Part shown: piece by piece, positions 17,148-25,596 of the stretch
Numbering within the stretch: position 1 is the first letter of the stretch
How the letters are laid out: every line of letters starts with the position of its first letter
Source of the DNA: Hyphomicrobiales bacterium
GTDB lineage: Bacteria > Pseudomonadota > Alphaproteobacteria > Rhizobiales > Rhizobiaceae
Assembly: GCA_900472485.1 (NCBI GenBank)
Contig: UCII01000022.1
Span: 1-41,420 of the forward strand
Length of the DNA: 41,420 nucleotides
Reading direction: 5' to 3'
Position numbers and translations under genes: made by a program
The notes under the pieces: generated by a model
Database searches by the model: none
What the model was told of the DNA's origin: nothing
Seen by the model: only the letters and a program-made list of their open reading frames with translations

Positions 17148-17903
17148 ATGATCCCTGATATCAAACCCAACAGCATGCTCTACCTCAACAACGTCTCCGT
17201 CTCTTTCGATGGCTTCAAGGCTTTGAATTCGCTGTCGATCGTCATCGAGCCGGGCGAGCTTCGCGCGATCATCGGCCCGAACGGCGCCGGCAAGACGACG
17301 ATGATGGATATCATCACCGGCAAGACCCGGCCCGACGAGGGCGAGGTATTCTTCAACGGCCAGATCGACCTGACGAAGAAGGATGAGGCCGATATCGCCC
17401 AGCTCGGCATCGGCCGGAAATTCCAGAAACCGACCGTCTTCGAAAGCCACACCGTCTGGGATAATCTCGAACTGGCGCTCAACCGCAATCGCGGTGTCTT
17501 CGCGACGCTGTTCTACCGCTTGACGCCTGCGGATCGCGATCGCATCGACGAAATCCTCGAGACGGTGCGGCTGTCGCATCGGCGCGACGAACTGGCGGCC
17601 AATCTCTCGCATGGCCAGAAGCAATGGCTGGAAATCGGCATGCTGCTCGCGCAGGAACCAAAGCTGCTTCTGGTCGATGAACCGGTGGCGGGCATGACGG
17701 ATGCCGAGACGGCGGAAACCGCCGTGCTCTTGAAAGAGATCGCCAAGACGCGTTCGGTCGTGGTGGTCGAGCATGACATGGGCTTCATCCGCGATCTTGG
17801 CGTCAAGGTGACATGCTTGGCGGAGGGATCGGTTCTGGCGGAAGGCTCGATCGATTTCGTCAGCAGCGATCCGAAGGTGATCGAGAATTATCTGGGGCGC
17901 TAG
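17148..17903 (+). CDS. urtD: Urea ABC transporter ATP-binding protein UrtD
   Basis: This 251-residue LivG-type ATPase has Walker A GPNGAGKT at residues 43-50, the IGRKFQKPTVF segment near 88-98, signature LSHGQ at 153-157, Walker B LLLVDEP at 173-179 and switch H209. LSHGQKQWLEIGMLL and DEPVAGMTDAET are characteristic of UrtD. A longer in-frame extension runs back into urtC, but the ATG at 17148 follows GGAG by seven bases and gives the normal family length. A 191-bp gap with a mosaic repeat separates it from urtE. Confidence 0.95.
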   Translation: MIPDIKPNSMLYLNNVSVSFDGFKALNSLSIVIEPGELRAIIGPNGAGKTTMMDIITGKTRPDEGEVFFNGQIDLTKKDEADIAQLGIGRKFQKPTVFESHTVWDNLELALNRNRGVFATLFYRLTPADRDRIDEILETVRLSHRRDELAANLSHGQKQWLEIGMLLAQEPKLLLVDEPVAGMTDAETAETAVLLKEIAKTRSVVVVEHDMGFIRDLGVKVTCLAEGSVLAEGSIDFVSSDPKVIENYLGR

Positions 17904-17928
17904 TGGGCTTTTTGTGGGTGGGGAGAGT

Positions 17929-18066
17929 CCCCCTCATCCGGACTGTCGGCCACCTTCTCTCCGAGGGGAGAAGGGGAGGATACACCTCCGATTACCCAAT
18001 GACTGATACTGGCGAGGTACAGAGGTCATCCCCTCTCCCCTCGGGGAGAGGGTTAGGGTGAGGGGG
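17929..18066. repeat. REP/RIME-type mosaic repeat inserted between urtD and urtE
   Basis: The element is bounded by CCCCCTCA (17929-17936) and its inverse TGAGGGGG (18059-18066). It holds two hairpins: CCTTCTCTCC/GGGGAGAAGG (17953-17974, one wobble pair) and CCCTCTCCCC/GGGGAGAGGG (18031-18052). The sequence style matches the abundant dispersed repeats of Rhizobiaceae and differs from the repeat at 5162-5283. It interrupts the operon just before the last gene and may modulate urtE expression. Confidence 0.8.
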
Positions 18067-18094
18067 CTTGAAGGAAAAGAAAGAAGATGAAGCC

Positions 18095-18790
18095 ATGCTG
18101 ACAGTCGAAAACGCAAATCTGCATTATGGCGCCGCTCAGGCGCTGCGCGGCATCTCCATCAAGGCCGAGATGGGAAAGATCACCTGTGTCCTCGGGCGCA
18201 ATGGTGTCGGCAAGAGTTCGCTCCTGCGCGCCGTCACCGGGCAGCATGCCTTGTCGGCCGGCACCGTTGCCTTCAACGGCGTGACGCTGAACGGCATGGC
18301 GCCGTTCGCGCGCGCCAAGCAGGGCATCGGCTATGTGCCGCAGGGACGCGAGATTTTTCCGCTGTTGACGGTGAAGGAAAATCTCGAGACCGGTTATGCG
18401 CCGCTTTCCCGCCGTGACCGTAATATTCCGGATGACATTTACAGCCTGTTTCCGGTGCTGAAATCCATGCTCTCGCGCCGTGGCGGCGATCTGTCGGGCG
18501 GCCAGCAACAGCAACTGGCGATCGGCAGGGCGATGGTGACGCGGCCGAAGATCTTGGTGCTGGACGAGCCGACCGAGGGTATCCAGCCGTCGATCATCAA
18601 GGATATCGGCCGGGCAATCCGTTATCTCAGGGATTCCACCGGCATGGCGATCCTGCTGGTCGAGCAATATCTCGATTTCTGCCGCGAGCTTGCCGACTAC
18701 GTCTACATCATGGATCGCGGCGAGATCGTACATGAAGGGCTGGCGGAGACGCTGGATACACCGGAAGCCCGGCGCCATCTGACTGTCTGA
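18095..18790 (+). CDS. urtE: Urea ABC transporter ATP-binding protein UrtE
   Basis: From the ATG at 18095 the protein has 231 residues and begins MLTVENANLHYG, the normal UrtE start. Walker A GRNGVGKS is at 34-41, signature LSGGQQQ at 133-139 and Walker B ILVLDEP at 153-159. GYVPQGREIFPLLTVKENL and DEPTEGIQPSIIKDIG are LivF/UrtE marks. A TTG nine codons upstream is open but lies at the repeat edge and is less likely. The ribosome-binding site (GAAG) is weak, so translation may depend on coupling or on the upstream repeat structure. It completes the importer with UrtD. Confidence 0.94.
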   Translation: MLTVENANLHYGAAQALRGISIKAEMGKITCVLGRNGVGKSSLLRAVTGQHALSAGTVAFNGVTLNGMAPFARAKQGIGYVPQGREIFPLLTVKENLETGYAPLSRRDRNIPDDIYSLFPVLKSMLSRRGGDLSGGQQQQLAIGRAMVTRPKILVLDEPTEGIQPSIIKDIGRAIRYLRDSTGMAILLVEQYLDFCRELADYVYIMDRGEIVHEGLAETLDTPEARRHLTV

Positions 18791-18823
18791 GCAGGGGACA
18801 TTTCTCACAGCCAGAGTCCGGAT

Positions 18824-18847
18824 TGCCGACGCTTTAGCGGCAGTTTC
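18824..18847 (+). terminator. Possible terminator after urtE
   Basis: TGCCG (18824-18828) and CGGCA (18838-18842) form a short stem with a nine-base loop, followed by GTTTC, 34 bases after the urtE stop. The stem is short and the T-run weak, so the call is tentative. Confidence 0.3.
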
Positions 18848-19064
18848 AGGCGTGTGGGCAGTTCGCCACAGTTTCGTCTCTCAGACCATCTTACAGATGG
18901 ACGATACGGGCTGTTTCGTACGATGATATGCGCTCAATGGAAGCAACCCTCACGCATTTGTGACAGTTTCCCGAATTCCTGGGATATCTTTGCGACAAAT
19001 CGCGGCTAGAGTGCTGGCAATTGTTCTATCTCTTGAAGGCGCCCCGACTTTGAAAGAGAATCCC

Positions 19065-19265
19065 ATGCAGCAACGTAAAAGTGTATCGGTCGAAGAGCTT
19101 CCGGAAAATACAGCACTTGCGATATATGAGCTAATCGGCGGTACGTTCCGCAACTATTCCGAGATCCTTTACATACGTGTACCGGATGTGACTGATGATG
19201 GCAGGTCCATGGGTGGCATCGAAATCACCATTCGCAAGACGGCTTCTACTGCATCACTGCAATGA
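19065..19265 (+). CDS. Small hypothetical protein (66 residues)
   Basis: I do not recognise this gene. The frame from the ATG at 19065 encodes 66 residues with a mixed, soluble composition: ENTALAIYELIGGTFRNYSE, then YIRVPDV and GGIEITIRK. A purine-rich GAAAGAGAA stretch lies just upstream. The frame remains open about 100 bases further upstream, but that part reads less like protein and has no ribosome-binding site. It stands alone between the urea operon and the efflux operon. No domain, signal peptide or membrane helix is visible. It could be a genuine small regulator-like or accessory protein, or a chance frame. Confidence 0.4.
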   Translation: MQQRKSVSVEELPENTALAIYELIGGTFRNYSEILYIRVPDVTDDGRSMGGIEITIRKTASTASLQ

Positions 19266-20141
19266 ACGCGGCTTATAACAAGCCTTTCTTCTGGTAAAAT
19301 CCGGGCATGTGTCAGCGGTAGTCCAGCGGTCATGCACAACCGATCTCCAATCTCATTGCAACTACGCGCTGACCGATAAATAACAGGCTCATCAACCGAT
19401 GAGCGCGCATGCATACATACATACCGATACTCATAGTGATGATGCACATATATAAGATTGAGTGGATGATCGTATCTAAGCCATATATCGCGACATGATT
19501 TCGCAATTGGCCACGTCGAGACCACTTGACACACTTTGACCATTTTCCGGCAAAGCTATGCGACAAACCAAGAGTAATCCTGCTGTAAGAGCATATTAGA
19601 TAGGGCTTAAGGCGGTGATCATCAGCTTCATATCGAGCAATCCGATGGACAAGAAGGTCGGTTCAATCAGAGGGTGTGATGGCTCTGTACCTGCGAGTTA
19701 TCCATCTACTCCATGGAATGCCGATACAGACGTAACGGCGGAGATCGTTGGTATCAGTCCTCACATGCTTATTCATCGGTTTGATCCACGTACCGATTCT
19801 TGCGCTGATCGATCGGATCTTCGCGAGAATATGTTCATTCAGCGAGAGCGATGAATAACATGAACCATGGTCCATCCGTTGCCTGCTCCACCATGCTCAA
19901 CGGATCAAGAGCGCGCGGTATCGCGTCAGCAGTTGCAAATGCAATTGGCAGCCCAAGCAGAGCACGGGCGGGAAGCTACCCGATCGCGCCAGACAAGCTG
20001 CCGTATGCCCTATCCGAGCAGACTTGACGGTGATTTCCGGAGACGATGGTCGCGAGTTTGCGCAGAGCCGTGCCGCCCGGGAAACAACCTTTTCGCTCCT
20101 TCCCTCCCTTCAGATTTAGATCCGCACGCAACGAGGAATAT
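19266..20141. other. AT-richer gene-poor stretch upstream of the efflux operon
   Basis: About 876 bp without a convincing gene. The stretch from about 19370 to 19870 is visibly richer in A and T than its surroundings (for example around 19405-19470). Short open frames on both strands lack family features and ribosome-binding sites. It contains a 31-bp imperfect dyad (ATGTTCATTCA at 19831-19841 against TGAATAACAT at 19852-19861) and an ACCATGGT palindrome at 19864-19871. These may be operator sites for the efflux genes. The composition shift could mark acquired or degenerated DNA. Confidence 0.5.
19831..19861. promoter_or_regulatory. 31-bp imperfect inverted repeat upstream of the RND efflux genes
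   Basis: ATGTTCATTCA and TGAATAACAT are inverse copies apart from one extra base, separated by ten bases. The site is about 280 bases before the efflux start codon. TetR-type efflux repressors bind dyads of this size, but no TetR gene is in the window, so the role is speculative. Confidence 0.3.
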
Positions 20142-21389
20142 ATGAAACGACATCTAACGCGGGCCGTGGTTTCAGGATTCGTGTTCACATTCTTGGCTGG
20201 CTGCAACCAACAGCCGGCGGCACAGAATGGCGGCAGAACGGTGAAATCCGAGGTCAGTGCGGTGACATTGCATCCGCAATCGGTCGCGATCACCGCCGAT
20301 CTACCCGGCCGTATCAGCGCCAATCTCGTCGCCGAGGTTCGGCCGCAGGTCGGCGGCATCATCCGCAGCCGCAATTTCAAGGAAGGCAGCGAGGTCAAGG
20401 AAGGTGATGTGCTCTACGAGATCGATCCGTCGTCTTACCAGGCATCCTATGACAGTGCAGTTGCCGCTTTGCAGAAGGCAGAAGGTGCCGTGCCGAATGC
20501 CCAGGCCAAACTGGACCGCTATGCGGGTCTGAGTGCGCAGAGCGCCGTCAGCCAGCAGAATTTCGACGATGCGAAGTCCACCTTGGTACAGGCACAGGCC
20601 GATGTCGCCTCCGCCAAGGCGGCGCTCGAGACGGCACGGATCAATCTTGATTATACAAAGATCCGTGCGCCGATTTCCGGCCGCGTCGATGCCTCCACGG
20701 TGACGGTCGGCGCACTCGTGACTGCTGAACAAACGACTGCGCTGACCACCATCCGCCAGCTCGATCCGATCAATGTCGACGTGACGCAGTCGAGTACGAA
20801 TCTCCTGAGATTCCGACGTGCGGTGGAGGAGGGGCGCCTGAAGACCAGCGGCGACAATGTTTCGGTCCGTCTGACCTTGGAGGATGGGACCCAGTATAAG
20901 GAAAGCGGCACGCTGGAATTTGCCGAGGCGGCCGTAGCCGAGACGGTCGGAACACTCAATGTCCGCGCCAGCTTCCCCAATCTGGAGCGGATTCTGCTGC
21001 CGGGCATGTATGTTCGTGCCACCATTCAGGAAGGCATTGCCGAAAACAGCTTCCTCGTGCCGCAACGTGCCGTGACCCGCAACACGAAGGGCGAACCGAT
21101 CGCTTTCTTCGTCAGTGCGGACGGCAAAATCCAGCAGCGTGTGCTGACCGTTCAGCGCAGCATCGGCAACAGCTGGCTCGTCGGCAAAGGAGTAGAGGAG
21201 GGAGATCGTGTCGTTGTCGAAGGCATACAACGGGTGCGTGACGGCCAGGACGTGAACGTCGCGCTGGTGACGGTCGATGATGCCAGCGGAAATCTCGAGC
21301 AGGCATCGGCGGCCGGCACATCCCAATCCGGCCAGCAGAGCAAGGCCGACGGCACGGACAAGGGCGCCGTCACCGGTTCGACGAATTGA
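20142..21389 (+). CDS. RND efflux periplasmic adaptor (AcrA/MexA-type membrane-fusion lipoprotein)
   Basis: The 415-residue protein starts with a lipoprotein signal peptide whose lipobox is LAGC, with C21 as the lipidated residue. It then shows the membrane-fusion order: beta-barrel and lipoyl parts (AEVRPQVGGIIRSRNFKEGS, VLYEIDPSSYQASYDSA), an alpha-helical hairpin (about residues 100-170), the second lipoyl half (LDYTKIRAPISGRV) and the C-terminal barrel (LLPGMYVRATI, FLVPQRAVTRN). It links the inner-membrane RND pump to an outer-membrane channel. The ATG at 20142 follows GAGGA by about six bases. The RND pump gene follows nine bases after the stop. Confidence 0.94.
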   Translation: MKRHLTRAVVSGFVFTFLAGCNQQPAAQNGGRTVKSEVSAVTLHPQSVAITADLPGRISANLVAEVRPQVGGIIRSRNFKEGSEVKEGDVLYEIDPSSYQASYDSAVAALQKAEGAVPNAQAKLDRYAGLSAQSAVSQQNFDDAKSTLVQAQADVASAKAALETARINLDYTKIRAPISGRVDASTVTVGALVTAEQTTALTTIRQLDPINVDVTQSSTNLLRFRRAVEEGRLKTSGDNVSVRLTLEDGTQYKESGTLEFAEAAVAETVGTLNVRASFPNLERILLPGMYVRATIQEGIAENSFLVPQRAVTRNTKGEPIAFFVSADGKIQQRVLTVQRSIGNSWLVGKGVEEGDRVVVEGIQRVRDGQDVNVALVTVDDASGNLEQASAAGTSQSGQQSKADGTDKGAVTGSTN

Positions 21390-21398
21390 GGGTAAAAC

Positions 21399-24300
21399 AT
21401 GTCTCGCTTCTTCATCGACCGGCCGGTCTTTGCCTGGGTGATCGCCATCGTCATCATGCTGGCGGGCGCACTTTCGATCCTCACGCTGTCGGTCGCGCAA
21501 TATCCGCAGATCGCACCGACGACGGTGCGCATCACCGCCACCTATTCCGGCGCCGACGCCGCAACGGTCGAAAACTCGGTGACCAAGGTCATCGAGCAGG
21601 GCATGACCGGTATCGACAATCTCGACTATATGGCGTCGACCTCGACGGCGACAGGGCAAGCCTCGATTTCGCTGTCCTTCACCAACAAGGCCAATCCCGA
21701 CGTCGCGCAAATGCAGGTACAGAACAAGCTGCAGCTCGTCACCGCGCAACTGCCGCAAGTCGTCCAGAATACCGGCATTACCGTTTCGAAATCGACCAGC
21801 AGCTTCTTCCTTGTTGCGGCGTTTGTGTCGACGGATCGCAAGCTTATGCCGACCGATCTAGCCGATTATGTCGACAGCACTCTGAATGATACTTTGAAGC
21901 GGGTTCCAGGCGTCGGCGACACCACGCTCTTCGGTGCGCGCTATGCCATGCGCATCTGGGTGGATCCGGACAAGCTCGTCAAATACCAGCTGATGACATC
22001 GGACGTCGTCTCCGCCATCCAGGCGCAAAACGTGCAGGTCTCGTCCGGCCAATTGGGTGCCCTGCCGCAGCTTGGCGGCCAGCAGCTCAATGCGACGGTC
22101 ACCGCCGGCAGCCGCTTCCAGACGCCGGAGGAATTCGAGAACATCATCCTCAAGAGCCTGCCTGACGGCTCCATGGTTCGTGTCAACGATGTCGCTACCG
22201 TGCAGCTGGGCGCCGATAGCTACGTCACGTCGGGTGTCTATAACGGCATGCCTGCCGCAGGCCTTGGCATCAGTCTGGCGACCGATGCAAATGCGATCGA
22301 TACGGCGGCGAGGGTCCAGTCGACGATCGATAGCTTGCGCAGCACGCTGCCGCCGAACGTTGAGATCGTCTATCCCTACGATACGACGCCCTTTGTGAAG
22401 CTGTCGATCGAAGATGTGGTCAAGACGCTGTTCGAAGCCATCGTGCTCGTCTTCATCGTCATGTTCGTCTTTCTGCAGAACCTCCGCGCCACGCTGATCC
22501 CGACGCTCGCCGTCCCGGTCGTCCTGCTCGGCACCTTCGGTGTGCTGGCGATGTTCGGTTATTCCATCAACACATTGACCATGTTCGGCATGGTGCTGGC
22601 GATCGGCCTTCTGGTCGACGACGCCATCGTCGTCGTCGAGAACGTCGAGCGCGTGATGGAGGAAGAGGGATTGTCGCCGCGTGAGGCGACGATCAAGTCG
22701 ATGCAGGAAATCACCGGAGCGCTGATCGGCATCGCCACGGTCTTGTCGGCCGTGTTCATCCCGATGGCCTTCTTCTCCGGTTCGGTCGGCGTCATCTACC
22801 GGCAGTTCTCGGTGACGATCGTCTCGGCGATGGTGCTGTCCGTCATCGTTGCCCTCGTTCTGACACCAGCCCTGTGCGCCACCATTCTCAAGAAGCCGGC
22901 GCATGGGACACGTGAGCGCGGCCTGTTCGGCTGGTTCAACCGCAATTTCGAGCGGGGAACGCGCGGTTATCAGCGCACCATCCATGGCATGATCCGCCGT
23001 GGTGCCGTGTTCCTCGTCATTTTCGTCCTGATCGGCGTCGGTGTCGGTTATCTGTTCAATCGCCTGCCGAGTTCCTTCCTTCCGGAAGAGGATCAGGGAC
23101 GCCTTCTGACCAGCATTCAGCTGCCTCCCGGCGCGACCGCTGAACGCACCCGCAAAGTGCTCGATCAGGTCATGAATTATTATCTCAACAACGAGAAGGA
23201 CTATGTCGACGGTGTCTTTGGCAGCGTCGGTTTTAATTTCAGCGGTCAGGGCCAGAACGTTGCCGTTGCCTTCGTAGATCTGAAGGACTTCGATCAGCGC
23301 AGGGCGCCGCAAGCCTCCGCCCAAGCGATCGCCAGACGCGCGATGGCCGCCTTTTCCAAGATCAAGGACGGCAATGTCTTCGCGCTGGCGCCGCCGGCAA
23401 TCCCGGGCTTCGGCAATAACAGCGGCTTCGACTTCTACATCAAGGATATCAACGGCGCAGGTCACACCGCATTGATCGCCGCCCGCAACCAGTTCTTGGG
23501 TGCGGCGTCGGGGAGCACGAAGCTGAGCGGCACGCGCCCGAACGGATTGGACGATACGCCGCAATATTCGATCCATATCGATCAGGAGAAGGCTCGCGCC
23601 TTGAATGTCGATCTGGCGGATATCAATGGGACCTTGTCGACCGCCTGGGGCGGCACCTATGTCAACGACTTCATCGATCGCGGCCGCGTCAAGAGAGTCT
23701 ATGTGCAGGCCGACAGCAAGTTCCGCATGCAGCCGGAGGATTTCGATCGCTGGTATGTGCGCAATTCCAGTGGCGACATGGTACCGTTCTCGGCCTTCGC
23801 CTCAGGTATCTGGACCTATGGTTCGCCGCGCCTGGAGCGTTATAATGGTGCTTCTGCCGTCGAAATTCAGGGTGCTGCTGCTCCCGGTGTCTCCTCGGGC
23901 GACGCCATGAACGAGATCGATAGGATCATGGCGACACTGCCGCCCGGCTTCAGTCATGATTGGACCAGCCTGTCTGCCCAGGAAAAGCTCTCGGGCAACC
24001 AGGCAAGCCAGCTCTATGCGATCTCGATCCTGGTCGTCTTCCTGGCACTCGCCGCCCTTTATGAGAGCTGGTCGATCCCGTTCGCCGTCATGCTGTCGGT
24101 GCCGATCGGCATCTTCGGCGCTTTGCTGGCCGCAACCATTTTCGGCCAGTCGAACGACGTCTACTTTAAGGTCGGCCTGCTGACAACAATCGGTCTGGCG
24201 GCAAAGAACGCCATCCTGATCGTCGAATTCGCCATCGAGCAGCAGAGTAAAGGCAAGGGCCTGATCGATGCGACGCTCGAGGCGGCAAGGCAACGTCTGA

Positions 24301-24554
24301 GGCCGATCCTGATGACCTCATTCGCGTTTATCCTCGGCGTGCTGCCGCTGGCGATCGCAAATGGGGCAGGTTCCGGCAGCCAGAACTCGATCGGCATCGG
24401 CGTCATGGGCGGCATGATCTCGGCGACCGTGCTCGGCATCTTCTTCATCCCGCTGCTCTTCGTCTCCGTCCGCCGTGTCTTCAAGGGCAAGAGATCGACC
24501 GATGCAACGGGGCAAGAACCGGACGTTGCCGCCGCGACGCCGGATACGCCGTAG
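21399..24554 (+). CDS. RND multidrug efflux pump, inner-membrane subunit (AcrB/MexB-type)
   Basis: At 1051 residues it has the standard length for AcrB-type HAE1 pumps. It begins MSRFFIDRPVFAWVIAIVIM and contains 12 predicted membrane helices around two large periplasmic loops. The proton-relay aspartates D407 and D408 lie in GLLVDDAIVVVENVERVM, and the matching lysine in LAAKNAILIVEFA. The docking-region VGFNFSGQGQN is also typical. It exports hydrophobic or amphiphilic compounds in exchange for protons, as a trimer. It shares an operon with the adaptor. No outer-membrane factor gene follows, so a TolC-like channel encoded elsewhere is presumably used. Substrates are not predictable from sequence. 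Confidence 0.95.
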   Translation: MSRFFIDRPVFAWVIAIVIMLAGALSILTLSVAQYPQIAPTTVRITATYSGADAATVENSVTKVIEQGMTGIDNLDYMASTSTATGQASISLSFTNKANPDVAQMQVQNKLQLVTAQLPQVVQNTGITVSKSTSSFFLVAAFVSTDRKLMPTDLADYVDSTLNDTLKRVPGVGDTTLFGARYAMRIWVDPDKLVKYQLMTSDVVSAIQAQNVQVSSGQLGALPQLGGQQLNATVTAGSRFQTPEEFENIILKSLPDGSMVRVNDVATVQLGADSYVTSGVYNGMPAAGLGISLATDANAIDTAARVQSTIDSLRSTLPPNVEIVYPYDTTPFVKLSIEDVVKTLFEAIVLVFIVMFVFLQNLRATLIPTLAVPVVLLGTFGVLAMFGYSINTLTMFGMVLAIGLLVDDAIVVVENVERVMEEEGLSPREATIKSMQEITGALIGIATVLSAVFIPMAFFSGSVGVIYRQFSVTIVSAMVLSVIVALVLTPALCATILKKPAHGTRERGLFGWFNRNFERGTRGYQRTIHGMIRRGAVFLVIFVLIGVGVGYLFNRLPSSFLPEEDQGRLLTSIQLPPGATAERTRKVLDQVMNYYLNNEKDYVDGVFGSVGFNFSGQGQNVAVAFVDLKDFDQRRAPQASAQAIARRAMAAFSKIKDGNVFALAPPAIPGFGNNSGFDFYIKDINGAGHTALIAARNQFLGAASGSTKLSGTRPNGLDDTPQYSIHIDQEKARALNVDLADINGTLSTAWGGTYVNDFIDRGRVKRVYVQADSKFRMQPEDFDRWYVRNSSGDMVPFSAFASGIWTYGSPRLERYNGASAVEIQGAAAPGVSSGDAMNEIDRIMATLPPGFSHDWTSLSAQEKLSGNQASQLYAISILVVFLALAALYESWSIPFAVMLSVPIGIFGALLAATIFGQSNDVYFKVGLLTTIGLAAKNAILIVEFAIEQQSKGKGLIDATLEAARQRLRPILMTSFAFILGVLPLAIANGAGSGSQNSIGIGVMGGMISATVLGIFFIPLLFVSVRRVFKGKRSTDATGQEPDVAAATPDTP

Positions 24555-24567
24555 CCAGCATGCATGT

Positions 24568-24591
24568 AGGCCCAGCGTCAGGGCTGGGCCT
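24568..24591 (+). terminator. Hairpin terminator candidate after the efflux operon
   Basis: A perfect nine-bp stem (AGGCCCAGC against GCTGGGCCT) with a six-base loop starts 14 bases after the RND stop codon. No T-run follows, so it may be a processing or partial-termination signal. Position and stem strength support an end of the efflux transcript. Confidence 0.55.
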
Positions 24592-24678
24592 GCCGCAGCA
24601 TGGGGAATGCCCTAGGAACGAGCTTACGTCGAGAGCATCGGAGGTCGCAATTGCCTTCAGCTCATTCAGTTTTGATGG

Positions 24679-25455
24679 CTACTTTGTTTCGAGAGTGCAA
24701 AGCACCCCACACTCGCCATTTTCGAAGGCCGATTTGAACGTGAGCGCTTTCTCGTGTTCAGCGCCGGCTAAAGCCGGCAGGATTGCCTCGGTTTGAGCGA
24801 CCAGTGCCGCCCTGTCGGCGCGAGGGGTTGAGGCGGCGATGACTGCGGCGTCGTCTGCAAGGGCACTCAGCAGGATGTCCCTATTGGCAGGGTTCAGACC
24901 CGGCGAGCGTACCATCAGGATCATGCTCGTGATCATTTCATTTATGCCGAGGCGTACTTGCTGCAATCCCGTCCGACGTGGCGCGGTCATTTCGCCGGCG
25001 GGAAGCGTGCTGACAAAGTCGGCAATTGCCTCGAGCTCGGCTGCTTGAACCTTTAACAGATAGGCGGCGGCCCGAGAGACCTCGTCCTGATACTTGGCCG
25101 TATTGGCGGCCGTATCGGGCAAAGCTCCAGGCTGAGATGTAAACAGCAAGTAGGTCTTGTAGAGCGCGCCCGCGCGATCAGCAATCGGCAAAAGTGCCGG
25201 AACATCAGACGATCTGTAAGGCGGGGCACCCAGCGTGGTCTTCACGTTCCAAAAGCGTTCGAGGACCCTGGCGTGATCCGGTATTGACCAGCGTGGCAAA
25301 TCGCCTTGCGCGCGGGTCTGGCGCGCCAGCGCATCAAGCTTTTGATACGAAGCCGCCGCCTCACTTTGGTTTGACGGCGACATGTTTGCAGAAGCCGTTG
25401 ATGACAAAAGGCCGAACCAGATGGTGGCGAGAAGTGTTGGGAACGCGTATTTCAA
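24679..25455 (-). CDS. Secreted protein of unknown function
   Basis: I do not recognise the family. The 258-residue product has a clear Sec signal peptide (hydrophobic FPTLLATIWFGLLSSTASA, cut near residue 23). The mature part is largely helical and alanine-rich: AYLLKVQAAELEAIADFVST, RLGINEMITSMILMVRSPGL and ILPALAGAEHEKALTFKSAF. Two cysteines near the C-terminus (GECGVLC) could form a disulfide or bind a ligand. The start codon appears to be TTG at 25455, with AGGG upstream. It is transcribed toward the efflux operon and ends 87 bases beyond its terminator. A periplasmic location is likely. Confidence 0.7.
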   Translation of the reverse strand: MKYAFPTLLATIWFGLLSSTASANMSPSNQSEAAASYQKLDALARQTRAQGDLPRWSIPDHARVLERFWNVKTTLGAPPYRSSDVPALLPIADRAGALYKTYLLFTSQPGALPDTAANTAKYQDEVSRAAAYLLKVQAAELEAIADFVSTLPAGEMTAPRRTGLQQVRLGINEMITSMILMVRSPGLNPANRDILLSALADDAAVIAASTPRADRAALVAQTEAILPALAGAEHEKALTFKSAFENGECGVLCTLETK

Positions 25456-25596
25456 AAAATCACCCTGGCTGTTTCAGTGATGTTGATCGCCTTGACACAT
25501 GTTCGTGTAAGTAGCGCGACCGTGATCCATGACAACCAGACGCCGATCACGCGTTCGGCGCTTTCTAGCCGTAGTTAAAGCTTTCTTCCTATTCGG

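Noticed and set aside
19414..19422. TACATACAT resembling half of the E. coli acrAB operator
   Set aside because: The inverse half-site is absent and the sequence lies about 720 bases from the efflux start, in simple AT-rich sequence.
19169..19543. 124-codon minus-strand frame in the AT-richer block
   Set aside because: No ribosome-binding site or domain is visible and it overlaps the small plus-strand gene; composition suggests chance.
19615..19854. 79-codon plus-strand frame before the efflux operon
   Set aside because: It starts with GTG, has a poorly spaced AAGG, and lacks recognisable features. It is kept only as part of the gene-poor stretch.
21858..23576. 572-codon open frame antisense to the RND pump gene
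   Set aside because: Its composition is typical of shadow frames (H, D, R, Q-rich) and it lies wholly inside a pump gene with intact proton-relay residues.
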